Source of the DNA: Methylobacterium sp. C25
GTDB lineage: Bacteria; Pseudomonadota; Alphaproteobacteria; Rhizobiales; Beijerinckiaceae
NCBI RefSeq assembly: GCF_021352225.1
Contig: NZ_JAAUVI010000005.1
Span: 62,001-126,000, forward strand
Reading direction: 5' to 3'
DNA: 64,000 bases
Of the stretch, positions 33,349 through 43,816 are shown one piece after another. How positions within the stretch are numbered: the stretch's first letter is position 1; each line of letters opens with the position of its first letter. The notes below the pieces were generated by a model. It made no database searches. It was given only the letters and a program-made list of their open reading frames with translations, and was not told the DNA's origin. Made by a program: the position numbers and the translations under genes.

Positions 33349-36300
33349 GCGCGCAGGATAACGAGCCGCCCGATCCGCTGGCCTATGCGGAACTCGCGGC
33401 GGCGACGAATTTTTCGTTCCTGCGCGGTGCCTCGACACCGCAGGACATGGTGCTGACCGCCCTCCTCCTCGGCCAGAGCGGGATCGGCATTGCCGACCGC
33501 AACACCGTGGCCGGCGTCGTGCGGGCCTACCGCGCCCTGAAGGAGTTGCGGTCCGAGGGCCTGCCGCTGCCCGAAAAGCTGCGCGACGGTTCCGGGCCGG
33601 GTGAGTTCGTCTTCATCGAGCACCCGCTCGCCCCCGCGATCCCCTTCGCGCAGGCGGAACTCAGGCGGCGCGCTGCAGCGTTCAAGCTGGTCGTCGGCTC
33701 GCGCCTCGCCTTCACCGACGGCGCGCCGGACGTGATTGCCTATCCTGTGGACAGGGCGGGATGGGGCCGCCTCTGTCGCCTTCTCACCCTCGGCAACCGC
33801 CGCGCCGACAAGGGCGAGTGCATCCTCCATCTCGACGACCTCCTGGCCGATCCGGCTGGCCTTCTCCTCATCGTGATCCCGCCGCGCCGGCTCGATGGGC
33901 TCGGCGACATCCTCGCGCGCATCACGCAAGCGGCGCCGGGCACCGCCTGGCTCGGCGTGGCGATGCATCGGCGCGGCGACGATCTGCGGCGGCTCACCCG
34001 TCTGCAGCGGATTGCCGGGCAGGCGCGCATCCCGATCCTGGCGATCAACGATGCGCTCTACGACACGCCCGGTGCCCGCGACCTGCAGGACGTACTCAGC
34101 TGCATCCGCGAGGGCGTGACCATCGAGAATGCGGGGCGGCGGCTCGAAGCCAATGCCGAGCGGCATCTCAAGTCGCCGAGCGAGATGGCGCGCTTGTTCC
34201 GGACAGCTCCAGAGGCCGTGACGGAGACCGGAACGCTCTTGGACTGGATCGGTTTTTCGCTCTCGGAGCTGAAATACAACTATCCCGACGAGCCGGTGCC
34301 GCCAGGCTACAAGGCGCAAGCGTGGCTTGAGAAGCAGACCTGGCGGCGCGCCGCGATCCGGTATCCCAACGGCATCTCGGACAAGGTCGCGGGGCTGCTG
34401 CGCGAAGAGCTCGCTCTCATCGAGACGCTCGACTACGCTCGTTACTTCCTGACGATTCTCGACATCGTGCGGGTCGCCGAGGATAAGGGCATCCTCTGCC
34501 AGGGGCGCGGGTCGGCTGCGAATTCCGCGGTTTGCTACGCGCTCGGCATCACGGCGGTCGACCCCGACGAGCACGAAATCCTGTTTGCGCGGTTTCTTTC
34601 GGAAGAGCGCCGCGAGCCGCCCGATATCGACGTCGATTTCGAGCATGAGCGGCGCGAGGAGATCATCCAGCACATCTACGAGCGCTACGGCCGGCACCGG
34701 GCCGGGATCGCCGCTACCGTGATCAGCTACCGTCCGCGCAGTGCCATGCGCGAGGTCGGCAAGGTGCTCGGCCTCACCGAGGACGTCACCACCCGCCTCG
34801 CCTCGACCCAGTGGGGAAGCTGGGGCAGCGACATCAGCGACGTGCATATCCGCCAGACGGGGCTCGATCCGGCCAACCCGTCGATCGCCCGCGCCATCGC
34901 CCTCGCCCGGCGGCTGCTCGGTTTTCCGCGGCACTTGTCGCAGCATGTCGGCGGCTTCGTGCTGAGCCGCGACCGGCTCGACGAGATCGTTCCGATCGGC
35001 AATGCGGCCATGCCGGATCGCACCTTCATCGAGTGGGACAAGGATGACATCGACGAACTCAAGCTGATGAAGGTCGACGTGCTGGCGCTCGGCATGCTGA
35101 CCTGCATCCGCAAGGCTTTCGACCTGCTGCGCGATAACGGCAAAGGGGATTTCGATCTCACCACCGTCAAGCAGGGGGACGAGGAGGTCTACGCCATGCT
35201 GCAGCGCGGGGACTCACTCGGCGTGTTCCAGGTCGAGAGCCGCGCGCAGATGAACATGCTGCCGCGGATGAAGCCGAAAGAGTTCTACGACCTCGTCATC
35301 CAGGTCGCGATCGTCCGGCCCGGCCCGATCCAGGGCGACATGGTCCACCCGTATCTGCGCCGTCGGGCCGGGATCGATCCGGTGGAGTATCCCTCTCCTG
35401 CGTCGGAGCACGGGGATCACGACGAACTCTATCACGTGCTCAACAGGACCAAGGGCGTGCCGCTGTTCCAGGAGCAGGCGATGCGCCTCGCCATGGTCGC
35501 GGCCAAGTTCACGGACGTTGAGGCCAACCAGCTCCGCCGAGCCATGGCCACGTTCCGCAACGTCGGCACGATCGGCACGTTCGAGAAGATCATGGTCGAG
35601 CGCATGGTGGCGCGGGGCTACGAGCGGGACTTCGCGCAACGCTGCTTCGAGCAGATCAAGGGGTTCGGCTCCTACGGCTTCCCCGAGAGCCACGCGGCCT
35701 CCTTCGCCAAGCTCGTCTACGTCTCCTCCTGGATCAAATGCCACCATCCGGCGGTGTTCGCCTGCGCGCTGCTGAACTCGCAGCCGATGGGTTTCTACGC
35801 GCCGGCGCAGATCGTGCGCGATGCCCGTGAGCACGGCGTCGAGATTCGCGCGATCGACGTGAATCACAGCCGTCACGACAACACGTTGGAGCGCGATGCG
35901 AAGGGCGAACTCGCCCTGAGGATCGGCTTCCGGCAGGTCGGCGGCTTCGCAGAGGCGGATGCGATCCGCCTCGTGGCTGTTCGCGGCGATGGCTTCGTCG
36001 ATGTCGAAAGCCTTGCCTTGCGTAGCCGCCTGCCGGCGCGGGCCTTGCGCCTGCTCGCCGATGCCGATGCTTTCCGCTCCGTCGGCCTCGATCGGCGCGC
36101 CGCCCTCTGGGCCGTACGTCGCCTGCCGGGCGACGATCCGCTTCCACTCTTCGTGGCAGCCGATGCGCGCGAGCTCGGTACCGAACCGGAGGTGGCGCTG
36201 CCCAAAATGTCCTTTGGCGCGCAGGTCGCGGCCGACTACCAGACCACCCGGCTGTCTCTGAAGGGCCACCCGATGCAGATTCTACGGCCCCTTTTCGCAG

Positions 36301-36731
36301 CCGAGGGCATCTCCACCTGTGCCGAGACCTCTGCCAAGGCGGACTCCGCCTTCTGCCGGACGGCGGGGGTGGTTCTGGTGCGCCAGCGCCCCGGCGCGGG
36401 CAATGCCATCTTCATCACCCTCGAGGACGAGACCGGCGTCACCAACGTCGTGATGTGGGCGACCACCTTCGAGCGCTACCGCCGTGAGGTGATGGGCGCG
36501 CGGCTGTTGCTGATCGAGGGGCGCGTTCAGAAGAGCCCCGAGGGCGTGGTCCACCTGATGACAGATCGCGCCTTCGACCGCAGCGCCGAGCTGGGGCGGC
36601 TCTCGCGGGATCGCGACGTACCGATCGAACTGACCCGCGCCGACGAGTTCACTCACCCGCAGCAGCCGCGCGGGCCGCAAGGGCATCCGCGCAACGTGCG
36701 CATCCTGCCGAAGTCGCGGGACTTTCACTGA
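33345..36731 (+). CDS. dnaE2: Error-prone DNA polymerase DnaE2 (ImuC)
   Basis: A 1128-residue C-family polymerase alpha subunit paralogue, the catalytic member of the mutasome. The PHP-domain start YAELAAATNFSFLRGAS, the catalytic core ILCQGRGSAANSAVCYALGITAVDP with PPDIDVDFEHERREE, and the SQHVGGFVLSRDRLDE fingers segment are clear. The OB-fold region VVLVRQRPGAGNAIFITLEDETG and the ending PKSRDFH are typical of DnaE2. Start ATG 33345 overlaps imuB by 4 bp. The open frame 315 bp further upstream lies inside imuB and was discarded. Confidence 0.95.
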   Translation: MSAQDNEPPDPLAYAELAAATNFSFLRGASTPQDMVLTALLLGQSGIGIADRNTVAGVVRAYRALKELRSEGLPLPEKLRDGSGPGEFVFIEHPLAPAIPFAQAELRRRAAAFKLVVGSRLAFTDGAPDVIAYPVDRAGWGRLCRLLTLGNRRADKGECILHLDDLLADPAGLLLIVIPPRRLDGLGDILARITQAAPGTAWLGVAMHRRGDDLRRLTRLQRIAGQARIPILAINDALYDTPGARDLQDVLSCIREGVTIENAGRRLEANAERHLKSPSEMARLFRTAPEAVTETGTLLDWIGFSLSELKYNYPDEPVPPGYKAQAWLEKQTWRRAAIRYPNGISDKVAGLLREELALIETLDYARYFLTILDIVRVAEDKGILCQGRGSAANSAVCYALGITAVDPDEHEILFARFLSEERREPPDIDVDFEHERREEIIQHIYERYGRHRAGIAATVISYRPRSAMREVGKVLGLTEDVTTRLASTQWGSWGSDISDVHIRQTGLDPANPSIARAIALARRLLGFPRHLSQHVGGFVLSRDRLDEIVPIGNAAMPDRTFIEWDKDDIDELKLMKVDVLALGMLTCIRKAFDLLRDNGKGDFDLTTVKQGDEEVYAMLQRGDSLGVFQVESRAQMNMLPRMKPKEFYDLVIQVAIVRPGPIQGDMVHPYLRRRAGIDPVEYPSPASEHGDHDELYHVLNRTKGVPLFQEQAMRLAMVAAKFTDVEANQLRRAMATFRNVGTIGTFEKIMVERMVARGYERDFAQRCFEQIKGFGSYGFPESHAASFAKLVYVSSWIKCHHPAVFACALLNSQPMGFYAPAQIVRDAREHGVEIRAIDVNHSRHDNTLERDAKGELALRIGFRQVGGFAEADAIRLVAVRGDGFVDVESLALRSRLPARALRLLADADAFRSVGLDRRAALWAVRRLPGDDPLPLFVAADARELGTEPEVALPKMSFGAQVAADYQTTRLSLKGHPMQILRPLFAAEGISTCAETSAKADSAFCRTAGVVLVRQRPGAGNAIFITLEDETGVTNVVMWATTFERYRREVMGARLLLIEGRVQKSPEGVVHLMTDRAFDRSAELGRLSRDRDVPIELTRADEFTHPQQPRGPQGHPRNVRILPKSRDFH

Positions 36732-36752
36732 CGAGGCTCCGAAAAAGAAAAA

Positions 36753-36776
36753 GCCCCGGAAACCGGGGCCCTTCTT
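36753..36776. terminator. Bidirectional intrinsic terminator between dnaE2 and ctrA
   Basis: Stem GCCCCGG (36753-36759), loop AAA, arm CCGGGGC (36763-36769), then CTTCTTT on the plus strand. On the minus strand the same stem is followed by CTTTTTCTTTTTC. The two convergent genes therefore share one hairpin. Confidence 0.88.
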
Positions 36777-36797
36777 TCCAGGAAGTGAGCTGCTCGC

Positions 36798-37499
<702 letters not shown>

Positions 37500-37873
37500 C
37501 GTCGGTCCCCAGCCCGGCCGGCCGTCTAGAAGGCGGACGGGCGCACCCCCGCCATTCGCTCGCCGACGGCCTCGGCGGGCGCTGCTTCGTTTATCTTTCG
37601 AAACGCTAACTTTTAACCGTTAACAAAACCCGAATCCCGGTTGCAAGAGCGCTCTTTTCGAAGGTTGGCCCAATTTTTCGCGAGTCGTTGTCGATCTGTT
37701 CACGTTCGACGCTGATTCGGGGCCAAAGAACCTGTCAAGCTTCCCGCTAACCCATTCTACGATAACGCACTCGTCGCCATGTGTCCTTCCGGACACATCG
37801 ACGACGCCCCCGTTAACGAAGCGATCCGCACAGTGTTAAGGAGGGAGGTAAATGAACCGTTGAGGTTGAGCGC
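37500..37873. promoter_or_regulatory. ctrA/fliI divergent control region
   Basis: 374 bp. Upstream of ctrA there are three TAAC-type units at exact 7-bp spacing (37606 CTAAC, 37613 TTAAC, 37620 TTAAC) and three GANTC CcrM sites (37632, 37682, 37714). Upstream of fliI there are GTTAAC at 37812-37817 and TTAAGG at 37836-37841, and AAGGAGG (37838-37844) ideally spaced to an ATG at 37852 that encodes only Met-Asn-Arg-stop. CtrA binding (consensus TTAA-N7-TTAA) is plausible but the spacing here is not canonical. Confidence 0.6.
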
Positions 37874-39244
37874 ATGAGCGAAGATCGCCGCGGAACGGCT
37901 GCTTCGCGATCCGGACCGAATCTCGCGGCGGCAATTGAGGCGCTTTCGGGCGTTGAAACGCTCGAGGTCTACGGACGCGTCACGGCGATTCGCGGGCTGC
38001 TCGTCGAGGTCGCGGGGCCGATTGCAGCGATGCGGCTCGGCGGCCGAATCGACATTGCCGTCGGAGCGGCCGGTGTGGGCCTCGTGCCCTGCGAGGTCAT
38101 TGGGTTCCAGGGCGACCGGGCGCTCGCCATGCCCTTCGGCTCCCTCGACGGCGTGCGCAAGGGTTGTCCTGCCTTTGTCCGCCAGGATGCTGCCGGCGCG
38201 GTTCGCCCGACGCAGGCCTGGCTCGGTCGCACGATCGACGCGCTCGGCAGACCGATCGACGGGCTCGGCGACCTCCCTCAGGGGCCGGCAATCTATCCGC
38301 TGAGGGCCGATCCGCCTCCGGCCCATGCCCGCCGCCGTGTCGGGGCACCGCTCGATCTCGGCGTTCGCTGCATCAACACCTTCCTGACCATGTGCTCGGG
38401 CCAGCGCATGGGCATCTTCGCGGGCTCTGGCGTCGGCAAGTCGGTGCTGCTCTCGATGCTCGCCCGTTACACCGCGGCTGACGTTGCGGTGATCGGGCTC
38501 GTCGGCGAGCGCGGTCGCGAGGTCCAGGAATTTCTGCAGGAGGATCTCGGCGCGGCGGGCCTCGCACGCTCGGTGGTGGTGGTGGCGACCTCCGACGAGC
38601 CGGTGCTCATGCGCCGCAACGCAGCCTACCTCGCCTTGACCGTCTCCGAGTACTTTCGCGATCAGGGCGCGCAGGTGCTGTGCATGATCGACTCGATCAC
38701 GCGCTTCGCCATGGCTCAGCGCGACATCGGCCTCGCAAGCGGCGAGCCGCCGACAGCGAAAGGCTACACGCCGACGGTGTTTTCGGAGTTGCCGCGCCTG
38801 CTCGAACGCGCGGGACCCGGGACTGGCGATGGCTCGATCTCCGGCCTCTTCACCGTGCTGGTGGAGGGCGACGACCACAACGAGCCGGTGGCGGATGCGG
38901 TGCGCGGCATCCTCGACGGCCACATCGTCATGGAGCGCCGCATCGCCGAATCCGGGCGCTACCCGGCGATCAACGTTCTGCGCTCGGTCTCCCGCACCAT
39001 GCCGCGGGCCTGCGAGCCTGCCTGGCTGCCTACGGTGAAGCGCGCGCGGAAGGTTCTGTCGACCTATGCCGACATGGAAGAACTGATCCGGCTCGGTGCT
39101 TATCGGGCCGGTTCTTCGGCGGAGGTCGATGAAGCCGTGGCGCTGATGCCAGATCTTGAGGCTTTTCTGGGGCAAAGTAAGGAAGAAGCAACCTCCATCA
39201 GCGAGGGTTACGCGAGATTGGCCGCGATCGTCGGCGCCGGCTGA
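37874..39244 (+). CDS. fliI: Flagellar export ATPase FliI
   Basis: Cytoplasmic hexameric ATPase that energises flagellar protein export. Walker A AGSGVGKS at 183-190, [12 protein letters not shown], Walker B region [20 protein letters not shown] with [26 protein letters not shown], all as in FliI/YscN. A 456-residue protein of standard length. ATG 37874 has GAGGTTG upstream, and an upstream three-codon ORF (37852-37863) has the stronger ribosome site. It is followed by fliJ 59 bp later and faces ctrA. Confidence 0.96.
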   Translation: MSEDRRGTAASRSGPNLAAAIEALSGVETLEVYGRVTAIRGLLVEVAGPIAAMRLGGRIDIAVGAAGVGLVPCEVIGFQGDRALAMPFGSLDGVRKGCPAFVRQDAAGAVRPTQAWLGRTIDALGRPIDGLGDLPQGPAIYPLRADPPPAHARRRVGAPLDLGVRCINTFLTMCSGQRMGIFAGSGVGKSVLLSMLARYTAADVAVIGLVGERGREVQEFLQEDLGAAGLARSVVVVATSDEPVLMRRNAAYLALTVSEYFRDQGAQVLCMIDSITRFAMAQRDIGLASGEPPTAKGYTPTVFSELPRLLERAGPGTGDGSISGLFTVLVEGDDHNEPVADAVRGILDGHIVMERRIAESGRYPAINVLRSVSRTMPRACEPAWLPTVKRARKVLSTYADMEELIRLGAYRAGSSAEVDEAVALMPDLEAFLGQSKEEATSISEGYARLAAIVGAG

Positions 39245-39303
39245 AACGCCGGGCGCCCGAGAAGGGCCCGTTGCCTGCGTTGCGTTGAGAGGGATGGCCT
39301 CAG

Positions 39304-39711
39304 ATGAAGTCGCGTGACACGCTGATCCGGCTGCGCCGGTTTCAGGTCGATGAGAAGCGTCGCCGCGTCGCCCAGATCGAGATGATGATGGCGGACTTCA
39401 ACCGCATGGTCGTCGAGCTCGATCGCGAGGTCGCCCATGAGGAGGCCCGCGCCGGCATTACCGATCCGGGGCATTTCGCCTACCCGACCTATGCTCGCGC
39501 CGCCGCGACCCGACGCGACAACATGCGCCAGTCGGCCCTCGCGCTGGAAGGCCAGCTCGCCGAAGCCAAGGCCGAGCTCGGCGAGGCCTTCGAAGAGTTG
39601 AAGAAGGTCGAGATCCTCGAGGATCGCGAGCGTTCGGCCGAGCGCGCTGCTGCAGGCGCCCGCGAGCAGGCCGAGATGGATGCGATCGGGCTCGGCCGCG
39701 CCCGCGCCTGA
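39304..39711 (+). CDS. fliJ: Flagellar export protein FliJ
   Basis: A 135-residue, almost entirely helical coiled-coil protein, rich in Glu/Arg/Ala, beginning RDTLIRLRRFQVDEKRRRVAQIE, the typical alphaproteobacterial FliJ N-terminus. FliJ is the stalk-like partner of the FliI hexamer. Its position immediately after fliI supports the assignment, since FliJ sequences are poorly conserved. Confidence 0.88.
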   Translation: MKSRDTLIRLRRFQVDEKRRRVAQIEMMMADFNRMVVELDREVAHEEARAGITDPGHFAYPTYARAAATRRDNMRQSALALEGQLAEAKAELGEAFEELKKVEILEDRERSAERAAAGAREQAEMDAIGLGRARA

Positions 39712-39862
39712 GCCGGTTTCCCGGCGCAATGCCGCCGGCGGCACGACAATGTCATGATCTTGGCCCAAGGGTGCGCGCATCGAGAGACCTGATCGGTCCC
39801 GCTTGCGAACCCCGGCACGGTGGCGCATCAGGAGCCGGTCTCCGAGGGCGCGGCCGGATCGT

Positions 39863-40936
39863 ATGAAGAAGATCAGTGAATTCCTCTGGCCGATCATCGG
39901 CCTCGGGGCTGTCGTCGTTTCCTGTTACCTGCTCTACGGACAGCTCAAGACGCTGTCCTGGGTCCAGCTCCAGGCGGCCTTCGCGGCGATTCCGCTGCAC
40001 CACTTCCTTCTTGCCGCCGTTTCGACCCTCGTCGCCTATGCGGCCCTTGCTTGGTACGACCGGATCGCGCTGATCCATCTCGGCGTGCGCCATATCGGCT
40101 GGCTGTTCGTCTCGCTCTGTTCCTTCACGACCTACGCGCTCTCGCACAATATCGGCGCCTCGGTCTTCTCAGGCGCGCTGGTGCGCTACCGGGCCTACAC
40201 CTCGAAGGGGCTCTCCACCGCGCAGGTTGCGGTTCTCGTCGCGCTCTGCTCCTTCACTTTCGGGCTCGGCACGCTGCTGCTCGGCGGCTTTTGTCTGGTC
40301 TACGATCCCTACCTGCTCGCGCGCCTCGACACGATGCTGCCGAGCCTGCTCACCAATCCAACCACCGCCCGCATCGCCGGCTTCGCAATGCTTGGGGCCG
40401 TCGGGCTCTACGTCCTCGGCTCGATTCTCCATTTCAAGCCGCTGACGATCCGCTCGTTCAAGGTCGAGTATCCGCGCCCCGGCATCATGCTCCGGCAACT
40501 CGTCGCCGCTCCGATGGAGCTTCTGGGCGCGGCCGGCATCATCTACTTCGCCCTGCCCGACAGCCTGAATCCCGGCTTCATCCCGGTCCTGGCGATCTTC
40601 CTGGCGTCCTTCTCGGTGGCGCTCGCCTCGCACGCGCCGGGCGGCCTCGGCGTGTTCGAGCTGGTCTTCCTCGCCGCCATGCAGATCAATCCGGAAGACC
40701 CGAGCGCCGCCGCGCAGAAGGCCGCCGTGGTCGCCGCCGTGCTAATCTTCCGCCTGTTCTACCTGCTGCTGCCCTTCGCCGTCGCGATCGTGGTGGTGCT
40801 GCTGTTCGAGCGCTCGCGCCTCGCCGGAGCCCTGTCCTCTCGAAAAGGCTCCGCAGACGTTCCGGAGCCGCCCCTCGTCGCTCCGGGCCTGGAGCCCGAG
40901 GAGATCGAGCGCCGGCTGGAAAAGACCCCGGTCTGA
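39863..40936 (+). CDS. LPG-synthase-like integral membrane protein (UPF0104)
   Basis: A 357-residue protein with about eight membrane spans from the lysylphosphatidylglycerol synthase transmembrane (flippase-domain) family. Marks are SLCSFTTYALSHNIGASVFSGALVRYRAY, a G-rich LGTLLLGGF and SHAPGGLGVFELVFL. There is no C-terminal aminoacyl-transferase domain, so it is not a full MprF. It may move lipids or lipid-linked compounds. ATG 39863 was chosen over 39803, whose extra 20 residues are Arg/Pro-rich and unlike a membrane protein. Confidence 0.85.
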   Translation: MKKISEFLWPIIGLGAVVVSCYLLYGQLKTLSWVQLQAAFAAIPLHHFLLAAVSTLVAYAALAWYDRIALIHLGVRHIGWLFVSLCSFTTYALSHNIGASVFSGALVRYRAYTSKGLSTAQVAVLVALCSFTFGLGTLLLGGFCLVYDPYLLARLDTMLPSLLTNPTTARIAGFAMLGAVGLYVLGSILHFKPLTIRSFKVEYPRPGIMLRQLVAAPMELLGAAGIIYFALPDSLNPGFIPVLAIFLASFSVALASHAPGGLGVFELVFLAAMQINPEDPSAAAQKAAVVAAVLIFRLFYLLLPFAVAIVVVLLFERSRLAGALSSRKGSADVPEPPLVAPGLEPEEIERRLEKTPV

Positions 40937-40983
40937 TCTCGTGAATTGACGCTTCCTGCGCGGGATGGGACATCGCAGGCATC

Positions 40984-41910
40984 ATGCAGAAGCCCGAGAT
41001 GACCTTGCCGCTGCCGAGCGAGAGCGACCTCGCCGCCCTCAAAAGCGATGCGGCCGCCTGGTTCGCCACGCTCCGCGACCGGATCGTGACGGCTCTCGAG
41101 ACGCTGGAGGATCAGGTCGCGGGCCCGTTCCATCCCGATGCACCGTCTGAGGCCGGAAAATTCGAAAAGACGCCGTGGCAGCGCACCGATCATAGCGGTG
41201 CGCCCGGCGGCGGCGGCGTGATGTCCATGCTGAAGGGCCGGGTCTTCGAGAAGGCCGGCGTTCACATCTCCACCGTCCACGGCGAGTTCGCGCCTGAATT
41301 CCGGGCGCAGATGCCGGGCGCGTCGGAGGACCCGCGCTTCTTTGCCACCGGCATCTCGCTGATCGCGCATCCATGGAACCCGAACGTGCCGACCGTTCAC
41401 ATGAACACCCGGTTCGTGGTCACAACGAAAGCCTGGTTCGGCGGAGGGGCCGATCTGACCCCGGTGCTCGACCGCCGCCGCAATCAGGAAGACCCTGACA
41501 CCAAGCTGTTCCACGCCTCCCTCAAGGAAGCCTGTGACGCCCACGCCCCGGCGGCGAACTACGAGAAGTACAAGGCGTGGTGTGAGGAGTACTTTTTCCT
41601 CCCGCACCGCAAGGAGCCTCGCGGGATCGGTGGAATTTTCTACGATTATCACTGGACCGGCGATCCGAAGGCCGATCTCGCCTTCACGCGGGACGTGGGC
41701 CAGGCCTTCCTCAAGGCCTATCCGGAGATCGCCTTCGCCAACCTGTCGAAAGACTGGACCGAGGCGGACCGTCTGGAGCAGCAGGTCCGGCGTGGGCGCT
41801 ACGTCGAATTCAACCTGCTCTACGATCGCGGGACCATCTTCGGGCTGAAGACCGGCGGCAACGTCGCCTCGATCCTATCCTCGCTGCCGCCGACCGTGCG
41901 CTGGCCGTGA
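40984..41910 (+). CDS. hemF: Oxygen-dependent coproporphyrinogen III oxidase
   Basis: Converts coproporphyrinogen III to protoporphyrinogen IX with O2 in haem (and bacteriochlorophyll) synthesis. The sequence has [43 protein letters not shown] (signature), [21 protein letters not shown] and the C-terminal [35 protein letters not shown]. At 308 aa it is complete and canonical. Its stop overlaps the helicase gene as GTGA. Confidence 0.97.
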   Translation: MQKPEMTLPLPSESDLAALKSDAAAWFATLRDRIVTALETLEDQVAGPFHPDAPSEAGKFEKTPWQRTDHSGAPGGGGVMSMLKGRVFEKAGVHISTVHGEFAPEFRAQMPGASEDPRFFATGISLIAHPWNPNVPTVHMNTRFVVTTKAWFGGGADLTPVLDRRRNQEDPDTKLFHASLKEACDAHAPAANYEKYKAWCEEYFFLPHRKEPRGIGGIFYDYHWTGDPKADLAFTRDVGQAFLKAYPEIAFANLSKDWTEADRLEQQVRRGRYVEFNLLYDRGTIFGLKTGGNVASILSSLPPTVRWP

Positions 41911-43025
41911 CGGCCGATCTTCCGAGCGCCTACGCCCCGCAGCAGGAGGCGGCGCTCAAGGCCATTTCCAAGTGGATGAAGGGCGGCGGCGAACAGGTCT
42001 TCCGCCTGTTCGGTTATGCCGGCACCGGCAAGACCACGCTTGCCCGCCGCATCGCCGACGATGCCGACGGCCTCGTCCTGTTCGGCGCTTTCACCGGTAA
42101 GGCCGCCTCGGTGATGCGCCAGAAGGGCTGCCACGACGCCGCGACGATCCACAGCCTGATCTACCGCACCAAGGAAGGCGACGAGGGCGGCCCGACCTTT
42201 ACGCTGAACCGGGCCGGGCCGGCCTCCAAGGCCGATCTCATCGTCATCGACGAATGCTCGATGGTCGATTCCGACCTCGGCAACGACCTTCTCGCCTTCG
42301 GCAAGCCGGTCCTGGTGCTCGGCGACCCCGCCCAATTGCCGCCGGTGCGCGGCGGCGGCTTCTTCACGGAGGCCGAGCCCGACGTGATGCTCACCGAGGT
42401 CCATCGCCAGGCGGCCGACGACCCCATCGTGCGCATGGCGATGACCGTGCGCGAGGGCGGCCGGCTCAGTCTGGGCGAGTTCGGCGACAGCCGCGTCGTC
42501 TCCCGCCGAACCCTCGACCCGGCCGAGGTGCTCGATTGCGATCAGGTGCTGGTCGGCATGAACAAGACGCGCCGGCTCTACAACAACCGCCTGCGCGAAC
42601 TCGCCGGCCATACCGACCCAATGCCTTCCGTCGGCGAGAAGCTGGTCTGCTTGAGGAACGACCGCACCAAGGGCCTGCTCAACGGCTCGACCTGGACAGT
42701 GCAGGCGCTGCGCCCCCCTCCCCGCCCCGATACAATCCGCCTCGACGTGGTGCCGGAGGATGATCCGGCACTTCGCCGCCGCGCGGTCGACATCAAGGTG
42801 CTGCGCCAGGTCATCGAGGGCAGCGAAGAGGAGATCCCCTTCTCCATGCGCCGCGAGACCGACGAGTTCACCTACGGCTACGCCCTCACCGTCCACAAGG
42901 CGCAGGGCTCGCAGTGGGACAGGGTGGTGCTGTTCGACGAATCCTATGCGTTCCGCGAGCACAGGGCGCGCTGGCTCTACACTGGGCTGACGCGGGCGGC
43001 GCGGGCGATCACGGTAGTGGTGTGA
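41907..43025 (+). CDS. RecD-like ATP-dependent DNA helicase
   Basis: A 372-residue SF1B helicase without the RecD N-terminal domain. It has Walker [10 protein letters not shown] (36-44), Walker [12 protein letters not shown], motif [15 protein letters not shown], motif [28 protein letters not shown] and [18 protein letters not shown] 41907 overlaps hemF. The size is like compact phage Dda- or RecD2-type helicases. It probably acts on its own in repair, not in RecBCD, since no recB/recC is here. Confidence 0.9.
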   Translation: MTADLPSAYAPQQEAALKAISKWMKGGGEQVFRLFGYAGTGKTTLARRIADDADGLVLFGAFTGKAASVMRQKGCHDAATIHSLIYRTKEGDEGGPTFTLNRAGPASKADLIVIDECSMVDSDLGNDLLAFGKPVLVLGDPAQLPPVRGGGFFTEAEPDVMLTEVHRQAADDPIVRMAMTVREGGRLSLGEFGDSRVVSRRTLDPAEVLDCDQVLVGMNKTRRLYNNRLRELAGHTDPMPSVGEKLVCLRNDRTKGLLNGSTWTVQALRPPPRPDTIRLDVVPEDDPALRRRAVDIKVLRQVIEGSEEEIPFSMRRETDEFTYGYALTVHKAQGSQWDRVVLFDESYAFREHRARWLYTGLTRAARAITVVV

Positions 43026-43035
43026 GGAGAAGCCC

Positions 43036-43683
43036 ATGAAGATGTACGGCAACTGGCGCTCGGCCGCCGCCTTCCGGGTGCGGGCGGCGCTCAACCTCAA
43101 GGGCATCCCCTACGAGGAGATCTTCCTCGACCTCGATGCCGGTGATCAGCACAAGCCGGAATTCCGCAAGATCAACCCGCAGGGCGCGGTGCCGGCCGTC
43201 TTCGTCGATGACGGGCCGCCGCTGATGCAGTCGCTCGCCATCCTCGACTACATCGAGGAGACCCATCCGCAGACGCCGCTGCTGCCGGCCGATCCGCGCG
43301 AGCGCGCACGTGCTCGCTCGCTGGCCCAGGTCGTCGCCTGCGACACCCATCCACTCTACACGCCGCGGGTGCGCAACCGCCTGATGGAAGCCTATGACCT
43401 GCCGCGCGAGCGCATGCTCGAATTCCTGCGCTTCGCCTTCGAGGGTGGTCTCAAGACTCTGGAAGCGCGCCTCTCCACCGAGCCCGGCACTGGCCGCTTC
43501 GCGCAAGGCGACTCGGTGAGCCACGCGGATCTGTGCATCGCCAGCCTCTGGGTCGGCACTGGCATCTTTGGCGTCGACACCGCGCCCTATCCGACGGTGA
43601 AGCGGGTTGCGGAGGCTTGCCTCGCCCTCGACGGCGTCGCCCGCGCGCATCCGCTGAAGCAGCCCGGCGCGCCGTCAGCCTAG
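43036..43683 (+). CDS. maiA: Maleylacetoacetate isomerase (zeta-class GST)
   Basis: A 215-residue glutathione transferase fold. The zeta signature is clear: YGNWRSAAAFRVRAALNLKGIPYE with the active-site serine (canonical SSCSYRVR is here RSAAAFRVR), INPQGAVPAVFVDDG, and SLAILDYIEETHP. The protein would isomerise maleylacetoacetate to fumarylacetoacetate in tyrosine or homogentisate breakdown. The altered SSC motif raises doubt about activity on that exact substrate. GAGGAGA upstream supports ATG 43036. There are no other homogentisate genes nearby. Confidence 0.8.
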   Translation: MKMYGNWRSAAAFRVRAALNLKGIPYEEIFLDLDAGDQHKPEFRKINPQGAVPAVFVDDGPPLMQSLAILDYIEETHPQTPLLPADPRERARARSLAQVVACDTHPLYTPRVRNRLMEAYDLPRERMLEFLRFAFEGGLKTLEARLSTEPGTGRFAQGDSVSHADLCIASLWVGTGIFGVDTAPYPTVKRVAEACLALDGVARAHPLKQPGAPSA

Positions 43684-43816
43684 CCGTGGGTGGGGATCAC
43701 TTCCCGTTGACGCGGAAAGTTTCTGCAACCGTCGGATAAAGATATTCCAAAGCGGCTTCGCCCCGTCATGAGGTATGACGGTGGCAGGCTCTCTGGTTTG
43801 CGATGCGGGGTAAGGG

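Noticed and set aside
33294..34946. 550-codon leftward frame opposite dnaE2
   Set aside because: Antisense to conserved polymerase sequence, no domain, no ribosome site.
37757..39175. 472-codon leftward frame opposite fliI
   Set aside because: It mirrors a clear FliI gene, is rich in His/Arg/Asp as expected for antisense frames in GC-rich DNA, and matches no family.
41820..43106. 428-codon leftward frame opposite the helicase
   Set aside because: Complementary to conserved helicase motifs; His/Ala-rich antisense composition.
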